Positions 31,738-39,547 of a DNA stretch of 42,765 nt are shown in pieces. Numbering within the stretch: the first letter of the stretch is position 1; each line of letters opens with the position of its first letter. This stretch comes from Caballeronia arationis. Lineage in GTDB: Bacteria; Pseudomonadota; Gammaproteobacteria; Burkholderiales; Burkholderiaceae. The translations under genes and the position numbers were made by a program. The notes beneath the pieces are model-generated. The model was not told the origin of the DNA. It did no database searches and saw nothing but the letters and a program-made list of their open reading frames with translations. The stretch is from positions 1 through 42,765 of the forward strand of contig NZ_FCOG02000053.1 in assembly GCF_001544975.2 (NCBI RefSeq). Reading direction: 5' to 3'.

Positions 31738-32733
31738 ATGACCATCATCGTCACCGGCGCGGCCGGGTTCATCGGCAGCAACATCGTGAAGGCGCTCAAC
31801 GATCGCGGCGAGCAGCGCGTGATCGCGGTCGACAACCTGACGCGCGCCGACAAGTTCAAGAATCTCGTCGATTGCGAGATCGACGACTATCTCGACAAGA
31901 CCGAGTTCGTCGAGCGCTTCAAGCGCGGCGATTTCGGCAAGGTGCGCGCGGTGTTCCACGAAGGCGCCTGTTCGGACACGATGGAAACCGACGGCCGCTA
32001 CATGATGGACAACAACTTCCGCTACAGCCGCGACGTGATGGACGCGTGCATGGAGCAGGGCGTGCAGTTCCTGTATGCATCGTCGGCGGCGACGTATGGC
32101 GGGTCAAGCCTCTTCGTCGAGGAACGCGAATTGGAGAAGCCGCTGAACGTCTACGGCTATTCGAAATTCCTCTTCGACCAGATCGTGCGCCAGACGCTTC
32201 CGAAGGCCAGGACGCAGATCGTCGGCTTTCGCTATTTCAACGTGTACGGGCCGCGCGAGACGCACAAGGCGCGCATGGCGTCGGTGGCGTTTCACAACTT
32301 CAACCAGTTCCGCGCCGAAGGCAAGGTCAAGCTCTTCGGCGAATACAACGGTTACGCGGCGGGCGAGCAGACGCGCGATTTCGTCTCGGTGGAGGACGTG
32401 GTGAAGGTGAACCTCTTCTTCCTCGATCATCCGGAGAAGTCGGGCATCTTCAATCTCGGCACGGGGCGCGCGCAGCCGTTCAACGACATTGCATCGACGG
32501 TGGTGAACTCGCTGCGTGCGATCGAAGGCGAGGCGACGACGCTGTCGCTCGCCGAACTCGTGCAGCGTGGGCTGATCGAGTACATCCCGTTCCCGGACGC
32601 GCTGCGCGGCAAGTATCAGTGCTTCACGCAGGCCGATCAGTCGAAGCTGCGCGCGGCGGGCTACGACGCGCCGTTTCTGAGCGTGCAGGAAGGCGTCGAT
32701 CGCTACGTGCGTTGGCTATTCGGCCAGCTATAA
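31738..32733 (+). CDS. hldD: ADP-L-glycero-D-manno-heptose 6-epimerase
   Basis: A protein of 331 residues. It inverts C6 of the ADP-heptose precursor to the L,D form used in the LPS inner core. It is an extended short-chain dehydrogenase: TGAAGFIGSNIVKAL (6-20) binds NADP, DNLTRADKFKNL (32-43) is the family's cofactor loop, and the catalytic Y139-xxx-K143 pair lies in YGYSKFLFDQ. It follows hldA by 7 bp, so synthesis of the heptose precursor is grouped. No strong terminator follows, though a run of seven T (32748-32754) occurs shortly after the stop. Confidence 0.96.
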   Translation: MTIIVTGAAGFIGSNIVKALNDRGEQRVIAVDNLTRADKFKNLVDCEIDDYLDKTEFVERFKRGDFGKVRAVFHEGACSDTMETDGRYMMDNNFRYSRDVMDACMEQGVQFLYASSAATYGGSSLFVEERELEKPLNVYGYSKFLFDQIVRQTLPKARTQIVGFRYFNVYGPRETHKARMASVAFHNFNQFRAEGKVKLFGEYNGYAAGEQTRDFVSVEDVVKVNLFFLDHPEKSGIFNLGTGRAQPFNDIASTVVNSLRAIEGEATTLSLAELVQRGLIEYIPFPDALRGKYQCFTQADQSKLRAAGYDAPFLSVQEGVDRYVRWLFGQL

Positions 32734-32765
32734 AAGCACGGATCGTTTTTTTAAACTGGGTCTCA

Positions 32766-32788
32766 CGGTCAGCGAGCGACGCTGACCG
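32766..32788 (+). repeat. Hairpin before the ComEA-like gene
   Basis: CGGTCAGCG pairs with CGCTGACCG around AGCGA, in the 84-bp hldD-ComEA gap. No T-tract follows, so it is a leader or spacer hairpin rather than a terminator. Confidence 0.55.
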
Positions 32789-32817
32789 GTTCCTCACGGT
32801 TCTCAAGGGAGACTCAG

Positions 32818-33162
32818 ATGATCAAGAAAGTAATCGCAGCGTTCGCGCTCGCCATGTCGATCGGTTCCGCGTTCGCGGCCGTCGACGTCAACACCGCCAA
32901 CACCGATGCGTTGCGCGGCATCAAGGGCATTGGCCCGGCAAAAGCCAAAGCCATTCTCGACGAACGCGAAGCACACGGCCCGTTCAAGGACGCCGCCGAA
33001 CTCAGCAAGCGCGTGAAAGGCATGGGCGGCAAGACGGTCGAACGCCTGCAGGCCGAGGGTCTCACGATCGGGTCGGCCAGCAAGACGGCCGCCGCTCTTC
33101 ATCCGGGCTCGGCTGCATTCACGGCGACCGCGGCGGGGCAGCCTGTCGTCGTGAAGAAATAG
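32818..33162 (+). CDS. ComEA-like helix-hairpin-helix DNA-binding protein
   Basis: A protein of 114 residues: Sec signal peptide (1-20, ending SAFA), then a pair of helix-hairpin-helix motifs (~22-82; VDVNTANTDALRGIKGIGPAKA, shown here as start and IKGIGP hairpin; and KGMGGKTVERLQAEG). Secreted HhH proteins of this type bind DNA in the periplasm; ComEA pulls DNA in during natural transformation. The C-terminal ~30 residues are low-complexity Ala/Ser/Thr. It has a GGGAG-type site before the start. Similar single-copy proteins occur in species not known to be competent, so uptake is not proven. It has its own terminator. Confidence 0.88.
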   Translation: MIKKVIAAFALAMSIGSAFAAVDVNTANTDALRGIKGIGPAKAKAILDEREAHGPFKDAAELSKRVKGMGGKTVERLQAEGLTIGSASKTAAALHPGSAAFTATAAGQPVVVKK

Positions 33163-33284
33163 GCGGGGCGCGGCGCACGCAGCCGACGCGCCGGTCGGTC
33201 CGTGCGCCGCTCTCGTTGTCGTTCCTGGTCAAAGGGTTGCGCAAGTTGGAGGACAAGGCTCCTTCAGCCATCAGGTGCTTGGCT

Positions 33285-33310
33285 CCCGCGGTGTTTGCCG
33301 CGGGCTTTTT
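33285..33310 (+). terminator. Intrinsic terminator after the ComEA-like gene
   Basis: CCCGCGG (33285-33291) pairs with CCGCGGG (33298-33304) across six bases, then CTTTTT. It lies about 120 bp past the stop codon. Confidence 0.8.
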
Positions 33311-33386
33311 GACTTTGATCGCCGTGCGATCGGCCCGCAATCCCTGTGGCCGATAGGGCCGGCCGGCGTCGAAAGGACCGCTGGGC

Positions 33387-33392
33387 TACAAT
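33387..33392 (+). promoter_or_regulatory. Candidate -10 of the cysM promoter
   Basis: TACAAT lies 35 bp before the cysM start and after the upstream terminator. No -35 match is visible at the usual distance. Confidence 0.5.
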
Positions 33393-33426
33393 CGTTGGAT
33401 TCCCCGCATCGCAAAACGCACCACTT

Positions 33427-34329
33427 ATGGCTTACATGACAATCGAAGACACGATCGGCAACACGCCGCTCGTGGAGCTCGTCCGCCTCGTCGACGACGA
33501 GATTCGCAACCGCAACAACGTGGTTCTCGGCAAGCTGGAAGGCAACAATCCGGCGGGCTCGGTGAAGGACCGCCCGGCGCTCTCGATGATCAAGAAGGCG
33601 GAAGAGCGCGGCCGCATCAAGCCCGGCGACACGCTGATCGAAGCGACCAGCGGCAACACGGGCATCGCGCTCGCGATGGCGGCAGCCGTGCGCGGTTACA
33701 AGATGGTGCTGCTGATGCCGGAGGACCTGTCGGTCGAGCGGCGCCAGAGCATGTCCGCCTATGGCGCGCAGATCATGCTCACGCCCGTGACGGGCGGCAT
33801 GGAATACGCACGCGATCTCGCCGAGCAGATGCAGCGCGAAGGCCGTGGCATCATCCTCGACCAGTTCGCGAACCCGGACAACCCGCTCGCGCACTACGAG
33901 ACCACCGGTCCCGAACTGTGGAGCCAGACCGAAGGGCGCATCACGCATTTCGTCTCGGCAATGGGCACGACCGGTACGATCATGGGCGTGTCGCAATACC
34001 TGAAGGAAAAGAACGAAACGATCGAGATCATCGGCGCGCAGCCGGAAGAGGGCTCGCGCATTCCGGGCATCCGCAAATGGCCGGAAGCCTATCTCCCGAA
34101 AATTTTCGACCGCAGCCGCGTCGACCGCGTCGAGAACGTGAGCCAGGCCGCGTCGGAAGCGATGGCGCGCAGGATGGCATCAGTTGAAGGCATTTTTAGC
34201 GGCATTTCGTCGGGCGGTGCGTGCGAAGTCGCGCTACGCATCGCGCGCCAGGTGGAGAACGCGACGATCGTGTTCATCGTCTGCGACCGGGGCGACCGCT
34301 ATCTGTCGACGGGCGTGTTTCCCGCCTGA
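33427..34329 (+). CDS. cysM: Cysteine synthase B (O-acetylserine sulfhydrylase CysM)
   Basis: A protein of 300 residues making cysteine (or S-sulfocysteine from thiosulfate) from O-acetylserine. It is a beta-family PLP enzyme: PLP lysine K47 in PAGSVKDRPA, the substrate loop EATSGNTGIALA, the GTTGTIMGVS phosphate loop, and the C-terminal GISSGGA. The RPALSMI wording after the lysine and the shorter length favour CysM over CysK. The frame is open to 33346 but ATG 33427 gives the family start. A bidirectional terminator separates it from the convergent mltB. Confidence 0.94.
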   Translation: MAYMTIEDTIGNTPLVELVRLVDDEIRNRNNVVLGKLEGNNPAGSVKDRPALSMIKKAEERGRIKPGDTLIEATSGNTGIALAMAAAVRGYKMVLLMPEDLSVERRQSMSAYGAQIMLTPVTGGMEYARDLAEQMQREGRGIILDQFANPDNPLAHYETTGPELWSQTEGRITHFVSAMGTTGTIMGVSQYLKEKNETIEIIGAQPEEGSRIPGIRKWPEAYLPKIFDRSRVDRVENVSQAASEAMARRMASVEGIFSGISSGGACEVALRIARQVENATIVFIVCDRGDRYLSTGVFPA

Positions 34330-34346
34330 TTTTCGGCGCGCAATGT

Positions 34347-34381
34347 AAAAGGCCGTTCCGACTGCGTCGGAACGGCCTTTT
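34347..34381. terminator. Bidirectional terminator between cysM and mltB
   Basis: AAAAGGCCGTTCCGAC (34347-34362) pairs perfectly with 34366-34381 around TGC: a 16-bp stem with A-tract on one side and T-tract on the other. It serves cysM rightward and mltB leftward. Confidence 0.95.
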
Positions 34382-34413
34382 GCGTTTGACCGCTCGCGGT
34401 AAGGACTAACGCT

Positions 34414-35592
34414 TCATTGCACCGCTGTGCCGCTGTCGCCTGCTGCAATCCGCGCCTTGACGGCTTCGCCCAGTTGATAAACCGCGAGCGCGTAGAAGAA
34501 GCTGCGGTTGTAGCGCGTGAGCACATAGAAATTGCGCGTGCCGAGCGTGTATTCGGTGGGGCGGCCGGGTGTCGGCAAATCGACGACCGTTACCGGTGTG
34601 CCGGCTTCCGCCGCGACGTTCAGTCCCGGCTCGTTGAGCAGCATGCCCGCCTTGAGCAACTGCGCGAGCGACCAGCGCGGTTCCGGCTGACCGTCGGCGC
34701 CGGCCTGCGCGATGCCCTGGCTGCCTTCGTCGCCGGCGATGCGCCACACGACCGGACGGCCCGCTTCCCAGCCGTGCTTGTTCAGATAGTTCGCCACGCT
34801 GCCGATCGCATCGGCCTGGCTCGTGCGCAAGTCGATGTGGCTATTGCCGTCGTAATCCACCGCGTACTGGACGATGCTGCTCGGCAGGAACTGCGGAATC
34901 CCGATCGCGCCGGTGTACGAGCCGAGCACGGTGGCCGGATCGATCTGCGCGTCGCGCGTCCACACGAGCAGGTCTTCGAGGTTCTTGCGGAACGTCGCCT
35001 GCCGCTCCGCGCGGTTCGGCGTGTTCGGGTAGTCGAAGGTGAGCGTCGTGAGCGCGTCGAGCGCGCGGAAGTTGCCCATGTAGCGGCCGTAGATCGTCTC
35101 CACGCCGATGATCCCGACGATCACCTCCGGCGGCACGCCAAACTGCTCCGACGCGCGCTGCAAGGTCGCCTGGTTGGCGCGCCAGAACTTCACGCCCGCG
35201 TTGATGCGGACCGGCTCGATGAAGCGCGACTGGTACACGCGCCAGTTCTTGACCGAAGGAGTCGGCGCGGGCAGTACGAGCTTGACCGCCGTCGCCGAAT
35301 AGCTGACCCGGTTGAAGAGATCGTGCAGCGCGCTCGAATCGAAATCGTAGCGGGCGACCATGTCGTTGATGAACGCATCGACATTCGGGTTGTTCGCGTA
35401 GCGCTGCGGAACGATTTCTTCCTCGAAGATTTGCCCTTGCTGCGTCGGGGTTTGCGGCTGGGACTGAGCAAAGGCATTCGCGGCGACGAGGCCGCCGAGC
35501 GCAAAAACGACGACAGCCCTGGAAACGACGGAAGCGAAGGAATGAGGCTTGAACGCGTCCGGCAGAGCAAGCGGGGCAAACTTGAAGGTCAT
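34414..35592 (-). CDS. mltB: Membrane-bound lytic murein transglycosylase B
   Basis: A protein of 392 residues cleaving peptidoglycan glycan strands to 1,6-anhydro ends in the periplasm. N-terminal signal (~1-43, ending NAFA), then the SLT2 domain of family 3 transglycosylases: VYQSRFIEPVRI, the catalytic E165 in GVETIYGRYMGN, and the substrate segment GSYTGAIGIPQFLPSS. No lipobox Cys is visible at the signal end, so it may be soluble rather than lipid-anchored. The frame is open upstream to 35688; ATG 35592 is chosen because the promoter -10 (TATACT, minus strand 35642-35647) lies only 50 bp upstream of it. Confidence 0.93.
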   Translation of the reverse strand: MTFKFAPLALPDAFKPHSFASVVSRAVVVFALGGLVAANAFAQSQPQTPTQQGQIFEEEIVPQRYANNPNVDAFINDMVARYDFDSSALHDLFNRVSYSATAVKLVLPAPTPSVKNWRVYQSRFIEPVRINAGVKFWRANQATLQRASEQFGVPPEVIVGIIGVETIYGRYMGNFRALDALTTLTFDYPNTPNRAERQATFRKNLEDLLVWTRDAQIDPATVLGSYTGAIGIPQFLPSSIVQYAVDYDGNSHIDLRTSQADAIGSVANYLNKHGWEAGRPVVWRIAGDEGSQGIAQAGADGQPEPRWSLAQLLKAGMLLNEPGLNVAAEAGTPVTVVDLPTPGRPTEYTLGTRNFYVLTRYNRSFFYALAVYQLGEAVKARIAAGDSGTAVQ

Positions 35593-35641
35593 GGTGTGCG
35601 TTGTTGTGACGGTGTGTGGCAGTGCGTCGGACAGTCGGGGC

Positions 35642-35647
35642 AGTATA
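35642..35647 (-). promoter_or_regulatory. Candidate -10 of the mltB promoter
   Basis: TATACT on the minus strand, 50 bp before the mltB start. The -35 is unclear. Confidence 0.5.
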
Positions 35648-35700
35648 ACCGACGCCTCCTGGCCGGGAGCCCGCAAGAAGACTGCCACGCATGGCTGAAT

Positions 35701-35726
35701 AACGGTGTGGTTAAACGGTGTGGTAA
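35701..35726. repeat. 13-bp direct repeat between mltB and the deacetylase-like gene
   Basis: AACGGTGTGGTTA (35701-35713) is followed at once by AACGGTGTGGTAA (35714-35726): two tandem copies with one swapped base pair of ends. It lies about 100 bp before the rightward gene and 110 bp before mltB, a position fit for a regulator bound to direct repeats. Confidence 0.6.
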
Positions 35727-35818
35727 CTTAACGTCAATCGCGCGGCATGTGGTCGCGCGTATGACGAAAAGACACGAGACAGGCGGACCCGGCGCCAGGC
35801 GGGCCGCCGAGAACGATC

Positions 35819-36742
35819 ATGGCGACCGGCTTCTATTCCCATCCAGACTGCCTCCTCCACGACATGGGTCCGTGGCATCCCGAATGCCCGGGCCGTCTGC
35901 AGGCGATCGAAGATCAACTGATCGCGAGCCGCATCGATGCGCTGATCGAGCGCGAAGACGCGCCGCTCGCCGACGAAGCAGAACTCGCGCGCGTGCACAC
36001 GCAGGCGCATATCGACTTCATCAAGCATCGGCAGCCGCTCGAAGGGCGCGCCGAGATCGATCCGGACACGACGATGTGTCCGCATTCCTACCAGGCCGCG
36101 TTGCGAGCGGCGGGCGCGGCGATCGCGGCGACCGATGCCGTGATCGAAGGCCGCTTCGACAACGCGTTCTGCAGCGTGCGCCCGCCGGGACATCACGCCG
36201 AGCCGGCCCGCGCGATGGGCTTCTGCTTCTTCAACAACATCGCTGTTGCCGCGCGCCACGCGCTGGAGGTGCACGGGCTGCAACGCGTCGCGATCATCGA
36301 CTTCGACGTGCATCACGGCAACGGCACGGAAGCCGCTTTTTCGGGCGATCCGCGCGTGCTGATGTGCAGCTTCTTCCAGCATCCGTTCTATCCGTACACC
36401 GGCGCCGACAGTCACGCGCCGAACATGGTGAACGTGCCGATGCCCGCGTACAGCAAGGGCATGGCGGTGCGCGAGGCGGTCGACATGCTGTGGCTGCCGC
36501 GGCTCAACGCGTTCAAGCCGGAGATGATCTTCGTATCGGCGGGCTTCGACGCGCATCGCGAGGACGATCTCGGCAACATGGGCCTCGTCGAGGACGACTA
36601 CACCTGGCTCACCGAGCAGATTCGCGCGGTGGCGGAAAAGCACGCGAAGGGGCGCATCGTGAGTTCGCTGGAAGGCGGGTACAACCTGTCGGCGCTCGGA
36701 CGGAGCGTCGTCGCGCACGTGCGGGCGCTCGCAGGCATCTAG
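35819..36742 (+). CDS. Histone deacetylase family protein (acetylpolyamine amidohydrolase-like)
   Basis: A protein of 307 residues with the zinc-dependent arginase/deacetylase fold. Motifs: HPECPGRLQAIE (20-31), RPPGHHAEP with the catalytic H125-H126, the zinc ligands D163 and H165 in DFDVHHGNGT, D244 in SAGFDAH, and the transition-state tyrosine in SLEGGYN. The arrangement fits the bacterial class II group; substrates in relatives include acetylated polyamines, acetyl-lysine and others, and cannot be told here. The start has only a weak site. Its 3' end meets the convergent hydrolase, with 6 bp between stop codons and no room for a terminator. Confidence 0.92.
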   Translation: MATGFYSHPDCLLHDMGPWHPECPGRLQAIEDQLIASRIDALIEREDAPLADEAELARVHTQAHIDFIKHRQPLEGRAEIDPDTTMCPHSYQAALRAAGAAIAATDAVIEGRFDNAFCSVRPPGHHAEPARAMGFCFFNNIAVAARHALEVHGLQRVAIIDFDVHHGNGTEAAFSGDPRVLMCSFFQHPFYPYTGADSHAPNMVNVPMPAYSKGMAVREAVDMLWLPRLNAFKPEMIFVSAGFDAHREDDLGNMGLVEDDYTWLTEQIRAVAEKHAKGRIVSSLEGGYNLSALGRSVVAHVRALAGI

Positions 36743-36748
36743 CCGCGT

Positions 36749-37639
36749 CTACAACTTCGAGCGCGCCAGATCTGCGCGCACGAGCGTCCAGTCGATCAGC
36801 TCGCGGATCACGCGGTCACGGTCGAGATCGTTCAGCGTCTCGTGATAGCTTCCGTCGATCATCAGCAGCGTGCTGTCGGTCGAGCCGATGTTCGCGTCGA
36901 ACTTGCGGCTGCCGTCGGGTTCGGTGAGCTTGTCGGCGCTGCCGTGGAAGATCAGCACCGGCAGCGTGATCGACGCTCGCTTCGCCGCGATGCGCGCCAT
37001 CGCCGCGACGAGTTCCGCGCCGGTGCGCGCGGGAATCGCGCCGTGATGCACGAGCGGATCGCGCCGGTTCGCCTCCACGACGCCAGGCGCGCGCGACAAC
37101 AGCGCGGAATCGATGGTCAGCGCGGGAAAGCGCGGCCTCAACCGGCTGATGATCCGGCCCATCGCCAGTTTCCAGCGCGGCACGTCGTGGCCTGGTTCGA
37201 GCGCGGCGCTCGACAGGATCAGGCCCGCGAGCTTGCGTTTTGCCGAGCGCTCGGCCACATAGAGCGCCGCGATCGCGCCACCCATGCTGTGGCCCATCAG
37301 AAAGAGCGGCACGTTTGCCGGCGGCGCGGTTTCGGCGGCTTCGACCAGCACGTCGGCGTCGAGCAGAAAGTCGTCGAATTGCTCGATCCACACCCGTTCG
37401 CCCGACGACTTCCCGTGCCCGCGCAAATCCACCGCGATCAGTTCGATGCCCGCGGCGTTCAGGCGCATTGCGAACGCGTCGTAACGCTGCGCGTGTTCGG
37501 CGAGACCATGCACGAGCGCGATCCGCGCGACCGGCCGTCCGTCGACGGTCGCCGGCTGCCAGCGATGGAGGAACAGTTCAACGCCCTGACGCGTCGTAAT
37601 CCTGCTGGTGGAGTAGGTGCTGCGCCCGGGAGTGCTCAT
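36749..37639 (-). CDS. Alpha/beta hydrolase, monoacylglycerol lipase-like
   Basis: A protein of 296 residues with the serine hydrolase fold, cytoplasmic. The triad is visible: S118 in the elbow GHSMGG, D236 in HGSADKLTEPDGS and H266 in GSYHETLND. The oxyanion segment is LVHGLAEHAQRY, the form typical of the monoacylglycerol lipase/lysophospholipase L2 (Hydrolase_4) group, followed by DLRGHGKSSG. It probably releases fatty acid from monoglycerides or lysophospholipids. Transcribed leftward and alone, between two rightward genes; no promoter is clear. Downstream, the etf operon also concerns fatty acid metabolism but is not linked to it. Confidence 0.9.
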   Translation of the reverse strand: MSTPGRSTYSTSRITTRQGVELFLHRWQPATVDGRPVARIALVHGLAEHAQRYDAFAMRLNAAGIELIAVDLRGHGKSSGERVWIEQFDDFLLDADVLVEAAETAPPANVPLFLMGHSMGGAIAALYVAERSAKRKLAGLILSSAALEPGHDVPRWKLAMGRIISRLRPRFPALTIDSALLSRAPGVVEANRRDPLVHHGAIPARTGAELVAAMARIAAKRASITLPVLIFHGSADKLTEPDGSRKFDANIGSTDSTLLMIDGSYHETLNDLDRDRVIRELIDWTLVRADLARSKL

Positions 37640-37735
37640 GAGAAGCCCGACGATTCGAGATGACAGCGATGATAAAGCGAGCCGGCCAGACGCATCTTTA
37701 ATGTCGGCCAGTTATGACGCACGCAAAAATCATTA

Positions 37736-37765
37736 TTAAACCGAATGAGGCGGCTGCGGTAAAAT
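37736..37765 (+). promoter_or_regulatory. Probable metNIQ promoter
   Basis: TTAAAC (37736-37741) and TAAAAT (37760-37765) with an 18-bp spacer. Transcription near 37772 would give a leader of about 73 nt that contains the long hairpin. Confidence 0.5.
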
Positions 37766-37790
37766 TTGGGATTAAGACTAAGAACTTCCC

Positions 37791-37834
37791 ACGGCGGCCG
37801 GCTCCTGCGATACCCGCACGGAGCCTCCCGCCGT
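37791..37834 (+). promoter_or_regulatory. Long nested stem-loop in the metN leader
   Basis: Three perfect stem segments are stacked: ACGGCGG (37791-37797) with CCGCCGT (37828-37834); GGCTCC (37800-37805) with GGAGCC (37820-37825); and TGCG (37806-37809) with CGCA (37815-37818), closed by the loop ATACC. Small internal loops lie between. It ends 10 bases before the metN ATG, and no Shine-Dalgarno sequence is seen after it; the nearest GGAG is inside the stem. It is a strong candidate for a translation- or transcription-control element. No known methionine or SAM riboswitch is recognised. Confidence 0.6.
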
Positions 37835-37844
37835 TTGCATTTAC

Positions 37845-38879
37845 ATGATCGAAATACGCAATCTGTCGCAGCGTTTCGCGGGACCACGGGGTTGGGTCGA
37901 AGCGCTGCACAACGTCAATCTGACGATTCCCGCCGGCGAAGTGTTCGGCATCATCGGCCGCAGCGGCGCCGGCAAGAGCACGCTGGTCCGCACCATCAAT
38001 CTCCTGACGCGGCCGAGCGAAGGCAGCGTGATCGTCGACGGACGCGATCTCACCACGCTCGGGCCGCCCGAGTTGCGCGCAGCGCGGCGCGACATCGGCA
38101 TGATCTTCCAGCATTTCAACCTGCTCTCGTCGCGCACGGTATTCGACAACGTCGCGCTGCCGCTCGAACTCGCCGGCATGAAGCGCGCCGAGATCGAGTC
38201 GACCGTCGCGCCACTGCTCGATCTCGTCGGCCTCACCACGCAGCGCGACCGTTATCCGGCGCAGATCAGCGGCGGGCAAAAGCAGCGCGTCGGCATCGCG
38301 CGGGCGCTCGCGAGCAAGCCGAAAGTGCTGCTCTCCGACGAAGCCACGTCCGCGCTCGATCCCGAAACCACGCGCGCGATTCTCGACCTGCTGCGCAAGA
38401 TCAATCGCGAACTCGGCCTGACGATCGTGCTGATCACGCACCAGATGGACGTCATCAAGCAGGTCTGCGACCGCGTCGCCGTGCTCGATGCGGGGCGCGT
38501 CGTGGAAGAGGGCAATGTCGTCGATGTGTTCATGCAGCCGCATCACGAAGTCACGCGCGCGCTGATCGGCGACGTGATCGCGCACGAACTGCCGCCCGCA
38601 ATGAAGCAGCGTGTCGCCGAGCGGCTCAAGACGGGCAGCGGCCATTTGCTGCGGCTCGCGTTCACCGGCTCGGGCGTCGACCAGCCGATCCTCTCGGAGA
38701 CGATTCGCCGCTACGAACTCGATTTCAACATCCTGCACGGCCAGATCGACGAGATTCAGGGCCAGGCGTTCGGCTCGCTCGCCGTGCTCGCGGGCGGCCA
38801 GCCGGTGAAGGTTGCAGAGGCGATTGCCTATCTGCGCGAACAGGGTGTGGTGGTGGAGGAGCTTTCGTATGTTGAGTGA
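37845..38879 (+). CDS. metN: Methionine ABC transporter ATP-binding protein MetN
   Basis: A protein of 344 residues, the ATPase of the methionine importer. Walker A GRSGAGKST (44-52), Q-loop in FQHFNLL, signature SGGQKQRVGIARAL, Walker B VLLSDEATSALD, and the switch His in LITHQMD. The last ~85 residues form the NIL/ACT-like domain that in E. coli MetN binds methionine and inhibits transport from inside. Its 3' end overlaps metI by 11 bp. There is no ribosome-binding site in the ordinary position; the start follows a long hairpin. Confidence 0.96.
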   Translation: MIEIRNLSQRFAGPRGWVEALHNVNLTIPAGEVFGIIGRSGAGKSTLVRTINLLTRPSEGSVIVDGRDLTTLGPPELRAARRDIGMIFQHFNLLSSRTVFDNVALPLELAGMKRAEIESTVAPLLDLVGLTTQRDRYPAQISGGQKQRVGIARALASKPKVLLSDEATSALDPETTRAILDLLRKINRELGLTIVLITHQMDVIKQVCDRVAVLDAGRVVEEGNVVDVFMQPHHEVTRALIGDVIAHELPPAMKQRVAERLKTGSGHLLRLAFTGSGVDQPILSETIRRYELDFNILHGQIDEIQGQAFGSLAVLAGGQPVKVAEAIAYLREQGVVVEELSYVE

Positions 38880-39522
38880 AATGTTCGACATGTTCGTGCA
38901 GTCGTTCTGGGAAACGCTCGTGATGGTGGGCATCTCGGGACTCGTCGGCGCCGCGGTCGGGCTGCCGCTCGGCGTGCTGCTCTATCTCACCGATCGCGAC
39001 GGCGTGTTGCGGAACCTCGCGGTGAATCGCGTGCTCGGCGGCGTCGTCAATGCGGTGCGTTCGACGCCGTTCATCATTCTGCTCGTCGCGGTGATTCCGT
39101 TCACGCGGCTCGTAGTCGGCTCGTCGATCGGCACGGCTGCTGCCGTCGTTCCGCTCACCATTGCCGCTGCGCCGTTCATCGCGCGGCTCGTCGAGACCGC
39201 GCTGCGCGAAGTCGATCGCGGCCTGATCGAAGCGGCACAGGCGATGGGCGCGACCACGAGCCAGATTGTCTTCAAGGTGCTGCTGCCGGAGTCGCTGCCG
39301 GGCGTCGTCGCGGGGCTGACCATCACGTTCGTGTCGCTCGTCGGCTATTCGGCGATGGCGGGCGCGATCGGCGGCGGCGGTCTCGGCGACCTCGGCATCC
39401 GCTACGGCTACCAGCGGTTTCTGCCGGAAGTGATGCTGACAGTCGTTGTGATCCTGATCGTGTTCGTGCAGCTCGTGCAGTCGTTCGGCGACTGGCTCGT
39501 GCGGCGCCTGAGCCACAAATAA
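38869..39522 (+). CDS. metI: Methionine ABC transporter permease MetI
   Basis: A protein of 217 residues forming the membrane pore as a dimer. About five transmembrane segments are visible (for example TLVMVGISGLVGAAVGLPLGV, given as one helix region near 15-35), with the coupling-helix EAA motif EAAQAMGATTSQI and a later G-rich AMAGAIGGGGLGDLG. The frame is open from 38812, but ATG 38869 gives the family start MLSEMFDMF and overlaps metN by 11 bp, suggesting coupled translation; GGAGGAG lies upstream inside metN. Confidence 0.95.
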   Translation: MLSEMFDMFVQSFWETLVMVGISGLVGAAVGLPLGVLLYLTDRDGVLRNLAVNRVLGGVVNAVRSTPFIILLVAVIPFTRLVVGSSIGTAAAVVPLTIAAAPFIARLVETALREVDRGLIEAAQAMGATTSQIVFKVLLPESLPGVVAGLTITFVSLVGYSAMAGAIGGGGLGDLGIRYGYQRFLPEVMLTVVVILIVFVQLVQSFGDWLVRRLSHK

Positions 39523-39547
39523 CGTTTACTCACTCATCAAAAAAACC

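Noticed and set aside
32748..32754. Run of seven T after hldD as a terminator
   Set aside because: No stem precedes it; the only hairpin lies after it.
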